A stretch of 64,000 nucleotides of DNA from Tritrichomonas musculus (lineage: Eukaryota; Parabasalia; Tritrichomonadida; Tritrichomonadidae). The stretch covers positions 2,604,001-2,668,000 of the forward strand of contig JAPFFF010000021.1 of the NCBI GenBank assembly GCA_039105265.1, read 5' to 3'. The position numbers and the translations under genes are program-made. Shown in pieces: positions 11,034-21,988 of this stretch (the stretch's first letter is position 1; every line of letters starts with the position of its first letter). The notes below the pieces were generated by a model that did no database searches, was not told the origin of the DNA, and saw only the letters and a program-made list of their open reading frames with translations.

Positions 11034-11816
11034 TTATTCATTTATTCTTTCAATGAATTCAAAAGCATCATTAATTTCATTTTCATCATCTAAAGCGCTC
11101 TTATCAATATCATTTCTATTGAACAAGAGGTTTATAATTACTTCTTTTTTGAATGCCATAGCAAACTGCAAAGGTGTCTTTCTATTGGCTTCTTCAATGT
11201 TCTCATCATACGTATCATCGCTTGCTTCTGGAATCATAACTGCTCCTTTATTCACATCAATTTGAGGATGATTCAATAAAAGTCTGACCATTTCAGGATT
11301 GCCTTTCTGGATTGCTCTGCACAAAGCTGTCTGTTTCACACGTCTAAATGAATCTTTATATTTATAGCAATAAGTGTCGTAAATTTCAATATTATTGACA
11401 TCAATGTAATGATGATCTAACAAAAGCTTCACTATTTCAACGTTGTTCAATTCAATAGCTTCATGGAGAGCTGCAAAGTAATGATCAAAATGTCCATTAT
11501 TTGACCAATCTTAGAATCTGTAAGTAGTTTCGTCAAATATCGCAAATGATGTTGGCATCGATATCATTACAATTCAACAAAATTTGAACAATTTGAGCAT
11601 TTTCAAATAAAATGGCAGTGTGCAAGGCCGTCCATTCTGTTGTTCGACTCAGGAACAAGACTTAAGTTGACATCAATTGATGGATATTATAACAAAGTTT
11701 TCGCTAAAATCAAAGGTGAAATAGAATCACAGTATTCATCACCAATGTAAAACTAATTGCCTCTACAAAACATTCATTTGGAGTGAAATTGCGATTCATT
11801 AAATCATGTAAAATTG

Positions 11817-11872
<56 letters not shown>

Positions 11873-12720
11873 TATTTTCTTTCATTGGAATAATTTTCTT
11901 TGATTCAAGCATTTTAATTATGTTCAAATTGTTGCCATGAATTGCACATTTTCACAATGTCAATGAATCTTGTTCTTGCATTTTCTCTTTATTGAACAAA
12001 TATTTAAATATTTTAATAGAACTACAAAAAGCTGCATATTTAATTAATGTTCGATGATTGATTCATTTCATAGATTGAATCAGGAATAAATAAAGTATCA
12101 TTATTATCATTATTATTCTCTTTGATTTCTTTCTGTTTATTTGAAATGAATGAAATAAATTCATCAAGTGAATCAGATCGAATTATTTGACATACTTCGG
12201 AATCATCTTCTCCGATTTTTTTTTTCTTCAAAAGAATTTGTGATATTGATTTTTATTTTTATATTTCATGATTTCTGGCATGAAGTATTTGTCATATTCT
12301 TTGTATTCATTTAATAGAACTTTATTTAAAACTGATTTATTTACATTAAGAATATCTTCCTCAATCAAAAATAAAGTAATTCTTTTGTTTTCGTTAAATA
12401 TTTGACATATTTTATTGTTTGTCAATTGTTCCTTTATTTCTTCTTTAAGAATGCTCAATATCTTCTCAACTTTATTGATAAGATGAGGATTTCGAATGTG
12501 ATAATTTGACAGTTTTGAAAGAAGATTTAATAACTCAATCAAATCAAACTCATTTTTAGCAAGATTTCGTTCATCAATTAAATTGAATTATATTAATAAA
12601 ATCTTCCATTTTGTCATCTTGTGATTCAAGATAATTTAGAAATGTTTGATAAATTCCTTTTCGACTTTTTAGATAGCTTTCAATAGTTTCTTTTTCATTA
12701 GTTGATTGATTTTGGTTTCT
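11034..12720 (-). pseudogene. Decayed ankyrin-type gene of the same family
   Basis: Minus-strand pieces in several frames follow the order seen at 1795 and 17330. First comes a helical N-terminus (YLKSRKGIYQTFLNYLESQDD, then NLLSKLSNYHIRNPHLINKVEKILSILKEEI). Next is a GEDDSEVCQIIRSDSLDEFI stretch matching GENESYICQMIRADLVEEFV of the intact paralogue. Ankyrin units follow, including EWTALHTAILFENAQIVQILL, ending in a 138-residue open piece at 11034-11450. Several frameshifts and stops and a 52-base T tract interrupt it, so no full protein can be made. It follows the LRR relic upstream in one shared frame. Confidence 0.75.
11818..11869. repeat. 52-base T homopolymer
   Basis: An uninterrupted run of 52 Ts sits inside the decayed ankyrin gene. 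The true length is uncertain in any assembly. Confidence 0.9.
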
Positions 12721-15038
12721 TTTAAGTTCAATTGAATCTGTTGGAACTTGAAAAGGAAAACTTTTTGATGAAAGAAGTTTACAACCACTAAAAGCAAAAT
12801 CACCAATTATTTTAATTGTCGAAGGAATTGAAATTGTAGTCAAAGATGAACAATTATAGAATGAAAAGCAGCCAATTTAGTCGTTGTTGAAGGAATTTCA
12901 ACTTCAGAAAGTGATGAACAATTAGCAAAAAGAGAACCATTTATTTTTGTTATCGAAGAAGGAATTGATATTTTTTTCAAAGACTTTTAACCATTGAAAA
13001 CATTGTCTTCAATTGTAGTGACTGAAGAAGGAATGATTACTTCAGATAGCAAAGTGCATCCTTTAAAAGCACCATATTTAATTGAAGTTATTGAAGAAGG
13101 AATTTGGATTTCTTTAAGAGAAGAACAATCTTGAAATAATAAATTGTCAATAATTGTGATTGATGATGGCATATTTATATTTACAAGTGAAGAGCAGCAT
13201 TGAAAGTAATTTTTTCCAATTGTTTTCAATGCCGATAAATTTGTCACTTTTGAAAGTGAGGTGCAATTGGCAAATGTAAGTGATCCAATTGATTTAACAG
13301 AAGAAGGAATCGTTATTTCTTCAAGTGCTGAGCATGAATTAAATGCCGAATCGCCAATAGTTGTATTTGTGATTCTTCAGATAATTCGATTATCTGAAGT
13401 TTATTGCAGTCACTAAATCCATTTTTACATATTTTTGTTACACGGCTTGGAAAAGAAATTCCTTCGATATTTGATTCTGAAAATGCAAATTCTTCAATTG
13501 TTTGTAAGTTAGAATTCGTTGGAATTTCAACTTTTCTTAGATTGTAACAATTGGAAAATGCATGTTCACATATTTTTGTTGCACTCGGTGGAATAGAAAT
13601 TCCTTCCATTTTTGATTCTGAAAATGAATATGATCCAATGATTTTGATATTTCGTGGAACACAAATTTTGTTGATATCACGACCTACAAATAGAAGTTTG
13701 TCAAATTCGTTGTCATTTTGATTACTTTTGCCAATTAAATATTTCTCTTCTTTGAATATAAATTGACCGTTGGTTGGTGAAATTATAATTCGTCTCAATT
13801 TTGGTGTACTATCACACCATCCATCTTTCAATTCAATCAAACTTTCTGGGAAATAAATTTCTCTGATATTGGCAAATGAAAATGCATTTTCTTCAATCAT
13901 TCGTAAGTCAGAATTCGTTGGAATTTTGATTTTTCTTAGATAGTGACAATCGGAAAAAGCGTATTCACATATTTTTGTTACACTGCGTGGAAAAGAAATT
14001 TCGTCAATTCCTGAAGAATAAAATGCATATCTTTCAATTGTTTGCAAGTCTAAAATCTTTGGAATTTCAACTTTTTGTAGGCGGTTCGGCATTTTCCCGC
14101 CTATTTTTGTTACTCTGGGTAGAATAGAAATTTCCACAATTTTTATACATGAAAATGCACCTCCTTCAATTGTTTGTAAGTTAGAATTCGTTGGAATTTC
14201 GACTTTTCTTAGATTGTAACAATTGGAAAATGCATCTTCACATATTTTTGTTGCACTCGGTGGAATAGAAATTCCTTCCATTTTTGATTCTGAAAATGAA
14301 TATGATCCAATGATTTTGATATTTCGTGGAATACAAATTTTGTTGATATCACGACCTACAAATAGAAGTTTGTCAAATTCGGTGTCATTTTGATTACTTT
14401 TGCCAATTAAATACTTGTCGTCTTTGAATATGAATTGACCATTGGTTGGTGAAATTATAATTCGTGTCAACTTTTTGTGTACTATCGCACCATCCATCTT
14501 TCAATTCAATCAAACTTTCTGGGAAATAAATTTCTTCGATTTTTGAATGTGAAAGTGCATATCTGTGAAATGTGCTGACTGCTGAATCTTCTTCAAATTT
14601 GACATTTAATGAATCAATTGTATATATAAGGGAGCAATGTAAATCACTAATGCTAGGGATCAAATAATCATCATTTTTATATTTGACTGTTCGTGGAATA
14701 ATAAAATCACTTAATTTATGTTTGAATCCATAAAATGATGCTGTCTTATTTGTTTTGTCGATTTTGAATAAATAATTTTTGGAATCATCTTCAATTGACT
14801 CACTGAGTAAAATTTTTATTAATTCGTGGTCACCAGCTTCACATACATTATGCAATCAACATTCAGTTCTCTTGTATTCGTCTTCTGATTTGAGTTCGTT
14901 ATGATTTCTGAAAAGATCCAGAATTTTTTCCTTTTTATTTTTTGATAACTCTGAATTCATGTCTGTTTCAAATTTTTCAATTGGGATCTCATATATGGTG
15001 GAATCAAATACTGTCTTTTCCATGGTTTTCTCTTCCAT
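12721..15038 (-). pseudogene. Decayed BspA-like LRR gene, fused to the ankyrin relic
   Basis: The gene begins at 15038 with MEEKTMEKTVFDSTIYEIP. An in-frame TGA at 14858-14856 interrupts an ankyrin-like unit (...EC, stop, LHNVCEAGDHELIKILL). After about 14450 the frame shifts. A 394-residue open piece (13313-14497) holds LRR_5 units with a duplicated block: KLLFVGRDINKIC(I/V)PRNI and the ISPTNGQF segment each occur twice. Further LRR units continue in other frames to about 12780. The last frame runs from an LRR unit (TTISIPSTIKIIGDFAFSGC) into the N-terminal domain of the next family member, so the two genes are joined. It was a surface or scaffold-type repeat protein like its relatives; it is now broken at several points. 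Confidence 0.75.
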
Positions 15039-15815
15039 TTAAAAATGTGCTTTAAAAAATGGGTGTTGTAAAGAAAATGTACGTTAAGAATTGATTTTTT
15101 ATTTTGATAATATTTCTAAATCTGATGCTTTTTCATAATTTTTATAAATTGAATCAGGATATTAATGTCATAAATATTCTAAAAAGCATTCAAAATAATT
15201 AAAATTGCATATCTTTTGTAACATCTAGATTATTCAATAACTTCATTCAAAATAAGAAAACTCTTGCATGACTGAGTAAAAGAACTTATCAAAATCGCGC
15301 CTACTTTTTGTTAAGATGTGTCCAAATAAATGAAGAAAACAAATTCAATAGAACGATAAAATCCAATTAACTTTTTGAATAACGATGTAATCATTAAAAC
15401 TCGAACTTTTTGAAATGGTTGTTTATCGTTTTGCTCTATAAAAAAGGTAGTCATTTATTTAAATATTTTGTTACCTTAGCTTGAGAGTTTAACCTTGAGG
15501 TCTATAGCTGACACATTACAGAGATCTGCCTCATCTTTAAGTGGGCAGATTTGGAGTAAAAGAATAAACTTGCGGCTTTTCAATCATAGATATTCGTTAA
15601 CGATCAACTACCCTCAAGCCAATGATTTTAAATGAACTTGTGATTATTACAGGTTCAGCACAGCAGGTGCAGATGCTAGCTAGTTATCTCTCATCTTGCT
15701 TTGATAGTTGAAATAAGATAAATTTTGCTTTCTTTTTGGCATCACTTTGGTTTTCTGATATCATAGTGTCTTTGTATTTCAAATACTCTGAGAAAATCTT
15801 GTGTTTCTGTTTTTT
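15039..15815. other. Spacer with a small stem-loop
   Basis: No gene is supported. ACTTTTTGAA cores occur at about 15370 and 15398. At 15523-15550 ATCTGCC pairs with GGGCAGAT across a short loop in a patch of more even base composition (about 15480-15720). I could not match the patch to a known small RNA. Confidence 0.4.
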
Positions 15816-15819
15816 TAAA

Positions 15820-16600
15820 TGCAATTTATTTATTTGATTTTTCTTCTTTTAAAATATGAACATTCTGATTTAAATCATTATTTGGAATTGCTGGTTGATA
15901 AAACATAAAACAAGATTGAATTGCATTATACAATTGGATTATAACGTCATTGCTAATGTTCATTTTTTTTCTTGTATTAATTATTGCAAAGGGTTCTTTA
16001 AAAATTCTACACTATCTTCAGCAATATCATTCTTTATTTTTTATGAATTAAAATTTCTTTAATATTATCATTCAATGATACGCTGTCTGGATCCGATTTA
16101 AGATTATCATTTATGATTTTTATTAATTGTTTTGCCTTTGATAATATTTGGTTACGACATGGTAAATTGGTTCCATAAATTAGCTATTATGAAGATCTTC
16201 TTGGCAAAAGCATTCTTCTTTTGTATATTCGAATATATCAAAAGTTGGATTCTTAATTTGATTAATAATCTTTCTTTGGATTGATCCACTATTCCTTTTT
16301 TCTAAGTAAATATAATGCTTGAGAGTTTTATCTACTAAATGAAAAAGTTTCTTCAATAATCCATTATGCGAATTTGAGGTTCTATTGATTCATTGTGATA
16401 AGAACAACGACCTGCGTGATGAGTTCTTCAAATCCATAGATCCCAACTAGCATAGTAATAATCTGAATCATGGTTGCAGCCCTCGGAGCTGGCCATTATA
16501 CGTATTTGGTCTATTTTGAGTTGCAGTTCGTGGGCTATTGGGGCTATTGTGGATCTTTATTTTTCAAATTCTTTTAGAATGTCAGTTGAAACAACAATAT
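15820..16600 (-). pseudogene. Decayed unidentified protein gene
   Basis: On the minus strand, protein-like segments appear in succession but are broken by stops and frame changes. Examples are IAPIAHELQLKIDQIRIMAS followed by CNHDSDYYYASWDLWI, then FDIFEYTKEECFCQEDLHN, and a last piece starting MNISNDVIIQLYNAIQSC. Balanced composition and consistent strand argue for a former gene rather than chance. I do not recognise the family. Confidence 0.4.
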
Positions 16601-17329
16601 ACTTATCTAAACTAAAACATTTCAATAATCTATTTGCAAATAAATCTAAAAAACATGAAGATCCAAAATGCAAGAGCAGATGTCGATGACAAAAATATTG
16701 AATGATACCTAGAGATTTGCAAATTGATTTAATTTTAAAATTAATTTATTATTATTTTAGGATTTGATGACAATACGATGATTGAATGAATTGGAATTAA
16801 TTCTTTTCAAGAATGCTCTGATGCAATGATCAAAATCCCTCAAAATTTATATATATATATATAATTTGCATATCTCTCAAATTTTGAATGAGTCAGTTCT
16901 CTCAAAAGTAGCATTTTCCCCTAAAAATTGATTGTAATAGTACGCTTGAATCAAAAATTGTAAGACGCCATTGGTCAAAATTGAATTAAATTTCACCTTT
17001 AGGTGTCTTATCGTTTTTGATTTAAATTTATTTATATAAATAGAGAAATTGTCCAAAAAATTATGCAGTTCCTTAAGATTTAGTTTATTATTAGCCTATT
17101 TAAAAAGTGGATTTTCCAATTTATGAGCACCTGAAAAATTTAATAAATTTTTTGAATGTAATACGTTGTTTACTTCATAATTTGAATTTATTTTAATCGT
17201 TTTATTTTAAAAAGTGGATTTTCCTATCTTGATTTAAATTTGTTTTAATCGTTTTCTTTTCAAATTTTCAAAAGAACAATATATATTTTTTATTTATGGA
17301 AAAATTGAAAAAAGTCCCATTTTGCATTA
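16600..17329. other. AT-rich spacer
   Basis: No gene seen. A short direct repeat, AAAAAGTGGATTTTCC, occurs at about 17103 and 17210, and an AT dinucleotide run lies at 16850-16864. Confidence 0.5.
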
Positions 17330-19393
17330 ATGTCTGATGCAAAAATGGAAATTCTTAATTTTTTTGATTTACAAATTAGTTTTCATAATCAATTGCTTTA
17401 TTATATTGAAGATAATGATGACGATGATAATACTTTTAGCATTCTAATCAATATTTTAAAAAGCATGAAATTAGAAATGAATCCAAACCTATTGAATGAT
17501 GTATTGCACCTACTATCAAAATTTTCAAAACATCATCATCGATATCCCTTTTTTTTCAGAAAAATCGAAAAAATACTTTTTCATATGAAAGACGAAATCA
17601 AACGAACCTTATCAAATTTTAGCTTATTCAAAATATTCAAAACGAATAAAAGAATGCTTTTCTTCCTTTTTAAAGAAAAATTCATCGAGATTGATCAAAC
17701 AATTGCTGATCTCTTTCTGTGCAAAGAAAGAAGGAGCTATTGTCAATATTTTCGTCTTGAAATCAAAAGCATTAAAAATGATCGTTCAAGAATTCGCATA
17801 GAAAATTTTGATTTATTTGACAAGAACCGTGAAATAGGTGAAAATGAATCATACATATGTCAAATGATTCGTGCTGATTTGGTTGAAGAGTTTGTATCAC
17901 ATGTTACTAGATCAAATATGCCACTTTGGATTGATATAGAACCATCGATTTTTGAAACAAATTCTTTTTTACTCAAGAACAAAAAAACAACATTAATTGA
18001 ATACTCTGCTTTCTATGGATCCATTCAAATATTTCAATATTTGAGATTGAATAAAGTTGAGTTAACTTCATCGCTTTGGATGTATGCAATTCATTCTGAT
18101 AATGCTGAAATGATTCATCTTCTTGAGGAATATCACGTCAGCCCGCCAAATAACTCATTTGAAATTGTGTTGAATGAATCGATAAAATGTCATCATAACA
18201 GTATTGCAAATTACATCGCAGAAAACGTTCTAAGTAAAAAAATTGCAAGTGAAGCTGTTTTTCACTATTATAATTACATGTTGTTGCCAATTGAAATCAA
18301 CAGTGATTTTATTTATTTCACTATCAAATTCAATTACATTGAATTTATTGAATTTTTACTTCAAAAAGAAATATTGTTTCTTAACGCACCAATACGTTCA
18401 TGTAAAGCATTTAAAGTATTTTCATGCACAGTGTTACAACTTGCTGTCCAATTGCAAAATAAGAAAGTCATTGATCTCTTTTTATCGTATTTAAAAGATG
18501 AAATAATTCCGCATGCTTTTGAAGGATGTTATAATATGATTGATTTTGCATTTCCTTCAACTATAACAAAAATTGGTGAGCATGCATTTAATGGCTGTGT
18601 TTCACTAAGGAGAATTGTAATTCCATCTTCAGTAACAGAAATAAAGCCTTATACATTTAAGAAATGTAATTCATTGGTTGAAGTCTCAATTCCATTTTCA
18701 GTGACTTCAATTGGTGCTTCTGCTTTTGAAGACTGCAAGTCATTAAAGGAAATAATGATTCCTTCCTCTGTAATTGATATTGGCCAGTCAGCATTTAAGG
18801 ACTGTTCTTCAATGATGAGAATTATGTTACCATTATCATTAAAAGGAATTGAGCCATATACATTCAATAACTGTTCTTCGTTGAATGAAATAAGCATTCC
18901 TGATTCCGTTGAAAGAATTGGATGGTCATCTTTCTCTGGTTGTTCTTCACTAGAGCAAGTTGTCATTCCTTCATCTGTGAAAGCTGTCGATGGTCTTGCA
19001 TTCTCAAGATGCTCTTCATTGAAAAAAGTAAAAATAAACTCATCGTTGCCTTCAATTGAATACAAAACATTCTTTCAATGCAAATCTTTAACTGATGTCA
19101 ACATTCCTTCATCTGTGACAGCAATAAGACATGGTTCTTTCTGTGAATGCTCTTCGTTACATGAAATAGAAATTCCTCCTAATGTTGTTTCAATAGAAAG
19201 TTATGTGTTCTCTGGTTGTTCATCGCTGAATGATATATCAATTCCCTTCTCAGTAGAATCAATTGGTCATCATGTGTTTTCAGGTTGCCATATGATGAAG
19301 CAAATAATTATTCCAGATCATTTATATTCCAAATCAATTGGAGTTTGTGAAAAAACAAAAATAGTCAAAAAAACTAAATGCTTTTTTTACTAA
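17330..19393 (+). CDS. Ankyrin-type plus BspA-like LRR protein (intact)
   Basis: 687 residues in one open frame. Residues about 1-200 form a helical, lysine-rich N-terminus. About 200-390 hold degenerate ankyrin/DUF3447-like units (LIEYSAFYGSIQIFQYLRL; ESIKCHHNSIANYIAENVL; TVLQLAVQLQNKKVIDLFLSY). About 395-680 hold roughly twelve 23-residue LRR_5 units of the type C-S-S-L-x-E-I-x-I-P-S-S-V-x-S-I-G. There is no signal peptide or membrane span, so a cytoplasmic or unconventionally exposed protein is possible. Such fusions are a trichomonad hallmark; the function is unknown, probably protein-protein contacts. This copy is the reference for the two damaged relatives in the window. Confidence 0.88.
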   Translation: MSDAKMEILNFFDLQISFHNQLLYYIEDNDDDDNTFSILINILKSMKLEMNPNLLNDVLHLLSKFSKHHHRYPFFFRKIEKILFHMKDEIKRTLSNFSLFKIFKTNKRMLFFLFKEKFIEIDQTIADLFLCKERRSYCQYFRLEIKSIKNDRSRIRIENFDLFDKNREIGENESYICQMIRADLVEEFVSHVTRSNMPLWIDIEPSIFETNSFLLKNKKTTLIEYSAFYGSIQIFQYLRLNKVELTSSLWMYAIHSDNAEMIHLLEEYHVSPPNNSFEIVLNESIKCHHNSIANYIAENVLSKKIASEAVFHYYNYMLLPIEINSDFIYFTIKFNYIEFIEFLLQKEILFLNAPIRSCKAFKVFSCTVLQLAVQLQNKKVIDLFLSYLKDEIIPHAFEGCYNMIDFAFPSTITKIGEHAFNGCVSLRRIVIPSSVTEIKPYTFKKCNSLVEVSIPFSVTSIGASAFEDCKSLKEIMIPSSVIDIGQSAFKDCSSMMRIMLPLSLKGIEPYTFNNCSSLNEISIPDSVERIGWSSFSGCSSLEQVVIPSSVKAVDGLAFSRCSSLKKVKINSSLPSIEYKTFFQCKSLTDVNIPSSVTAIRHGSFCECSSLHEIEIPPNVVSIESYVFSGCSSLNDISIPFSVESIGHHVFSGCHMMKQIIIPDHLYSKSIGVCEKTKIVKKTKCFFY

Positions 19394-19730
19394 AAAAAAA
19401 AAGATATGTATAAAAATTTAATTATTTTTTTAATAGTCCAGCTATCTTTAATTTTTGATGAAATTCAAAAAATTTCATGATGCTTGGTATTTTATAGATA
19501 TAAATTTATCCACAAAAATTTTAGATCATCGAGATATTAATATAAAAAAAAGTCAGATAAAGTAAAATAATCATATCTTTATAATCTTTTATTAATAAGA
19601 TTATTTTTTGTTATATAATATTTATAATTAATATCTTATTTAACAATACCAATTAGTATTAAATCTATGTCAAGTAGAAATAAATATAAATGTAAAAATT
19701 ATTTTCAATTGAAATAGAAAATTTTCAAAA
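19394..19730. other. AT-rich spacer
   Basis: No gene seen; it ends in the candidate initiator of the next gene. Confidence 0.5.
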
Positions 19731-19741
19731 TCATTTCATTA
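19731..19741 (+). promoter_or_regulatory. Candidate parabasalid initiator (Inr)
   Basis: TCATTTCATTA ends immediately before the start codon at 19742. Trichomonas vaginalis genes commonly start transcription at a TCA-Y-W initiator within about 20 bases of the ATG, so this fits. Such short motifs also arise by chance in AT-rich DNA. Confidence 0.35.
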
Positions 19742-20284
19742 ATGAACTGGATTGACGACGTCAAAGCCAAATTAAAGAAAAACAACCAAATATTATTTTC
19801 AAATAATTCAGGTTATTTGGAAGATTTGAACAAATTAGTTCAAACGCAGAATCATAGAGTATTAGTTTTGTGGGCCCTTGAATTAGCCGAACAAACAGTT
19901 TCTAAACTGGAAGAAAAATACCCAGACGAAAGAAGGCCACGGGAAACATTAGAAGCTGCTCGAGATTGGGCATCAGGGAAGATTAAAATGCAGATCGCCA
20001 AACAAAAAATTTTATCTTGTCATGCCATTGCGAAAGAGATCAACAACAAAGAAGACATCGCCATGTGTCATGCCGTTGGTCAAGCCTGCGCTGTTGTTCA
20101 CACGGCTGGTCATGCAATGGGATATCCAGTATACGATCTCACCTCAATTGTGCACAAATACGGAGTCGAAAATTGCTCAAAAGCAGTTGAAGCAAGGAAG
20201 CAAGAATACATCTGCAGGCTTTTTTATTGGAATGAGCATTTGGATGAATATAAAGGTGAATGGGCAAATTTTCTATTAAAATGA
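19742..20284 (+). CDS. Imm5-like putative immunity protein
   Basis: 180 residues, predicted all-helical. The stretches ALELAEQTVSKLEEKYPDER, RPRETLEAARDWASGKIKMQ, AMCHAVGQACAVVHTAGHAMG and YPVYDL strongly resemble bacterial Imm5-type immunity proteins, which in bacteria neutralise polymorphic toxins. Here the protein stands alone in a protist setting with no toxin gene nearby, so an interbacterial role cannot be assumed; it was probably acquired from bacteria and kept for another use, or protects against bacterial effectors. The ATG directly follows a TCATT initiator-like motif. The frame is intact and base composition is a little richer than its flanks. Recognition is from memory of the family pattern. 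Confidence 0.75.
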   Translation: MNWIDDVKAKLKKNNQILFSNNSGYLEDLNKLVQTQNHRVLVLWALELAEQTVSKLEEKYPDERRPRETLEAARDWASGKIKMQIAKQKILSCHAIAKEINNKEDIAMCHAVGQACAVVHTAGHAMGYPVYDLTSIVHKYGVENCSKAVEARKQEYICRLFYWNEHLDEYKGEWANFLLK

Positions 20285-21988
20285 AAATTCAATAGAATAT
20301 TTGAATGATATTTGAATTTGAATAAAAGGTTTTAGTTTATAGATTGTTTGAATTTTTGCTATTTATTTGTTTGCTTCAATCAATTGGATTTTAAATCTTT
20401 TTTTCTTATTGTTATAATTGTCGTAATGAAAAACTTCCTGCCAGAAATGTTTTATCATTTGAATAAATTGATATCATCGAATGTTTCATCTGTTGTTTAT
20501 TCATCATCATATCATTAAAAGGCAAGTGAAGCTTTTCAAATAGTAGTCATATTATTTCCTTCTTGAATTATGAATGAAAGATAAATTGGCATTCAAAGGC
20601 ATGCTTTATTTTAAACCTGAATCACATAAAAAATTAGAAATCATCTGTAAAAGATGCATGGAGCTGCGATCAGTATTAATGAATGTGTCATATATTATGC
20701 AAAATACCAATGCTTGTGACTAAAAATGGAAGGATCAGGCAACCACTTTATTGTCTGTTGTATGAATTGTGATTCTATTTGAAGATCTGATTTTAACTGG
20801 AATTGTGATTTCAGTAACCGTGATGTGAATGGATTTGTGAGCATCATTTAAATGGAGTAATTGAAATCTAATGAATTGATTCATATCAAGAAAATGCAAC
20901 TTGAGATGCATTATTTTCAAATAAATGTGGCAAATCTTGAATTTTCATTTTTTGTTTGTAAAGAGCATTTGTCAAAACGGTTGTCTCCAATGATCTTTCA
21001 ATTTTTAGCATTTTGTTTTCAATTGATATACATGTGCTGACATCAAGAAATCTGATGTTTTTTGGTATTCTTTTTTTATTTAAAAATCATGTATTATCTC
21101 TTTAGGAAATTTATAAATCTTGTAATGATTGATCAATAAAGATTTTTATTAAAAATGTTTCAGAATGAATTATTCGCATTTAACATTTAATATTTGATAG
21201 CTTTTTTTATAAGTGCTAATTTATTATTAAACTCATGAAAATTTTTTTTGATAATAATAATAATTATAATTGTTTGATTATTCGTCAAAAAAACCATTAA
21301 AATGTTCCTAGTTGACTTCTTTACGAAATAGAATAATATTAAGAAAAGACAATAATCTTTTTTCTTCTTGAATTTTCTTTAAAATTTATTTGACCAATTA
21401 CAGCCTCAATTAAGAAATACGATATTTTTTTTATATTCTAAAATAATGATATTGAACAAATTTTATGTTTTTTTATTGACAAAAATGAATTTATGCGTAT
21501 TTCATTTCCTTTCTTTGATTTCATATTTTTTCTAACGTATTTCACTTCATTTCAAACGGATTCTTTTCAATCATTAATAACGTATAACAATCCGATAAAA
21601 AAACTTTAAAAATATAAAATATGTTTATCTCAAAAAATAATTTATTAAACAAGTCTTAAATATAAAATATATCTTAAAAATAAATAGATACAATGTAAAT
21701 AATAAATAAATGTGAAAACATTTGGTATAGGAATAATATTTATAATCATAATCGTCATAAAAATACACTAAAGCATTATATTATAGATATATAAACAAAA
21801 ATGTATTAAAACTTTCCTTAACTTTAAATATTCTCTAAAAATCTGAAAGAATCGAGCAAAGTAACGTATTTTCACTTCACGAAGGTAACTCTCTCAGAAT
21901 AAAAAATCAAAATTTTTCATAAAAAAAAAACAAAATATGGTATAACAAAAAAAGAAAGTAAATAAGTTAACGACCCTTTAAATTAAAT
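20285..21988. other. Long AT-rich spacer
   Basis: No gene is supported in 1.7 kb. Short frames, for example minus 20735-20920, look random. The last few hundred bases carry many AT runs next to the 3' end of the coiled-coil gene. Confidence 0.5.

Noticed and set aside
11053-11265. Plus-strand frame opposite the ankyrin relic
   Set aside because: Antisense shadow of the minus-strand ankyrin units.
14856-14858. In-frame TGA read as selenocysteine or reassigned codon
   Set aside because: TGA ends other genes in the window, and the locus has many further breaks, so it is a pseudogene stop.
15523-15550. Small nuclear or structural RNA gene
   Set aside because: A stem-loop exists, but no U1, U2, U4, U5, U6, SRP or RNase P signature could be matched by eye.
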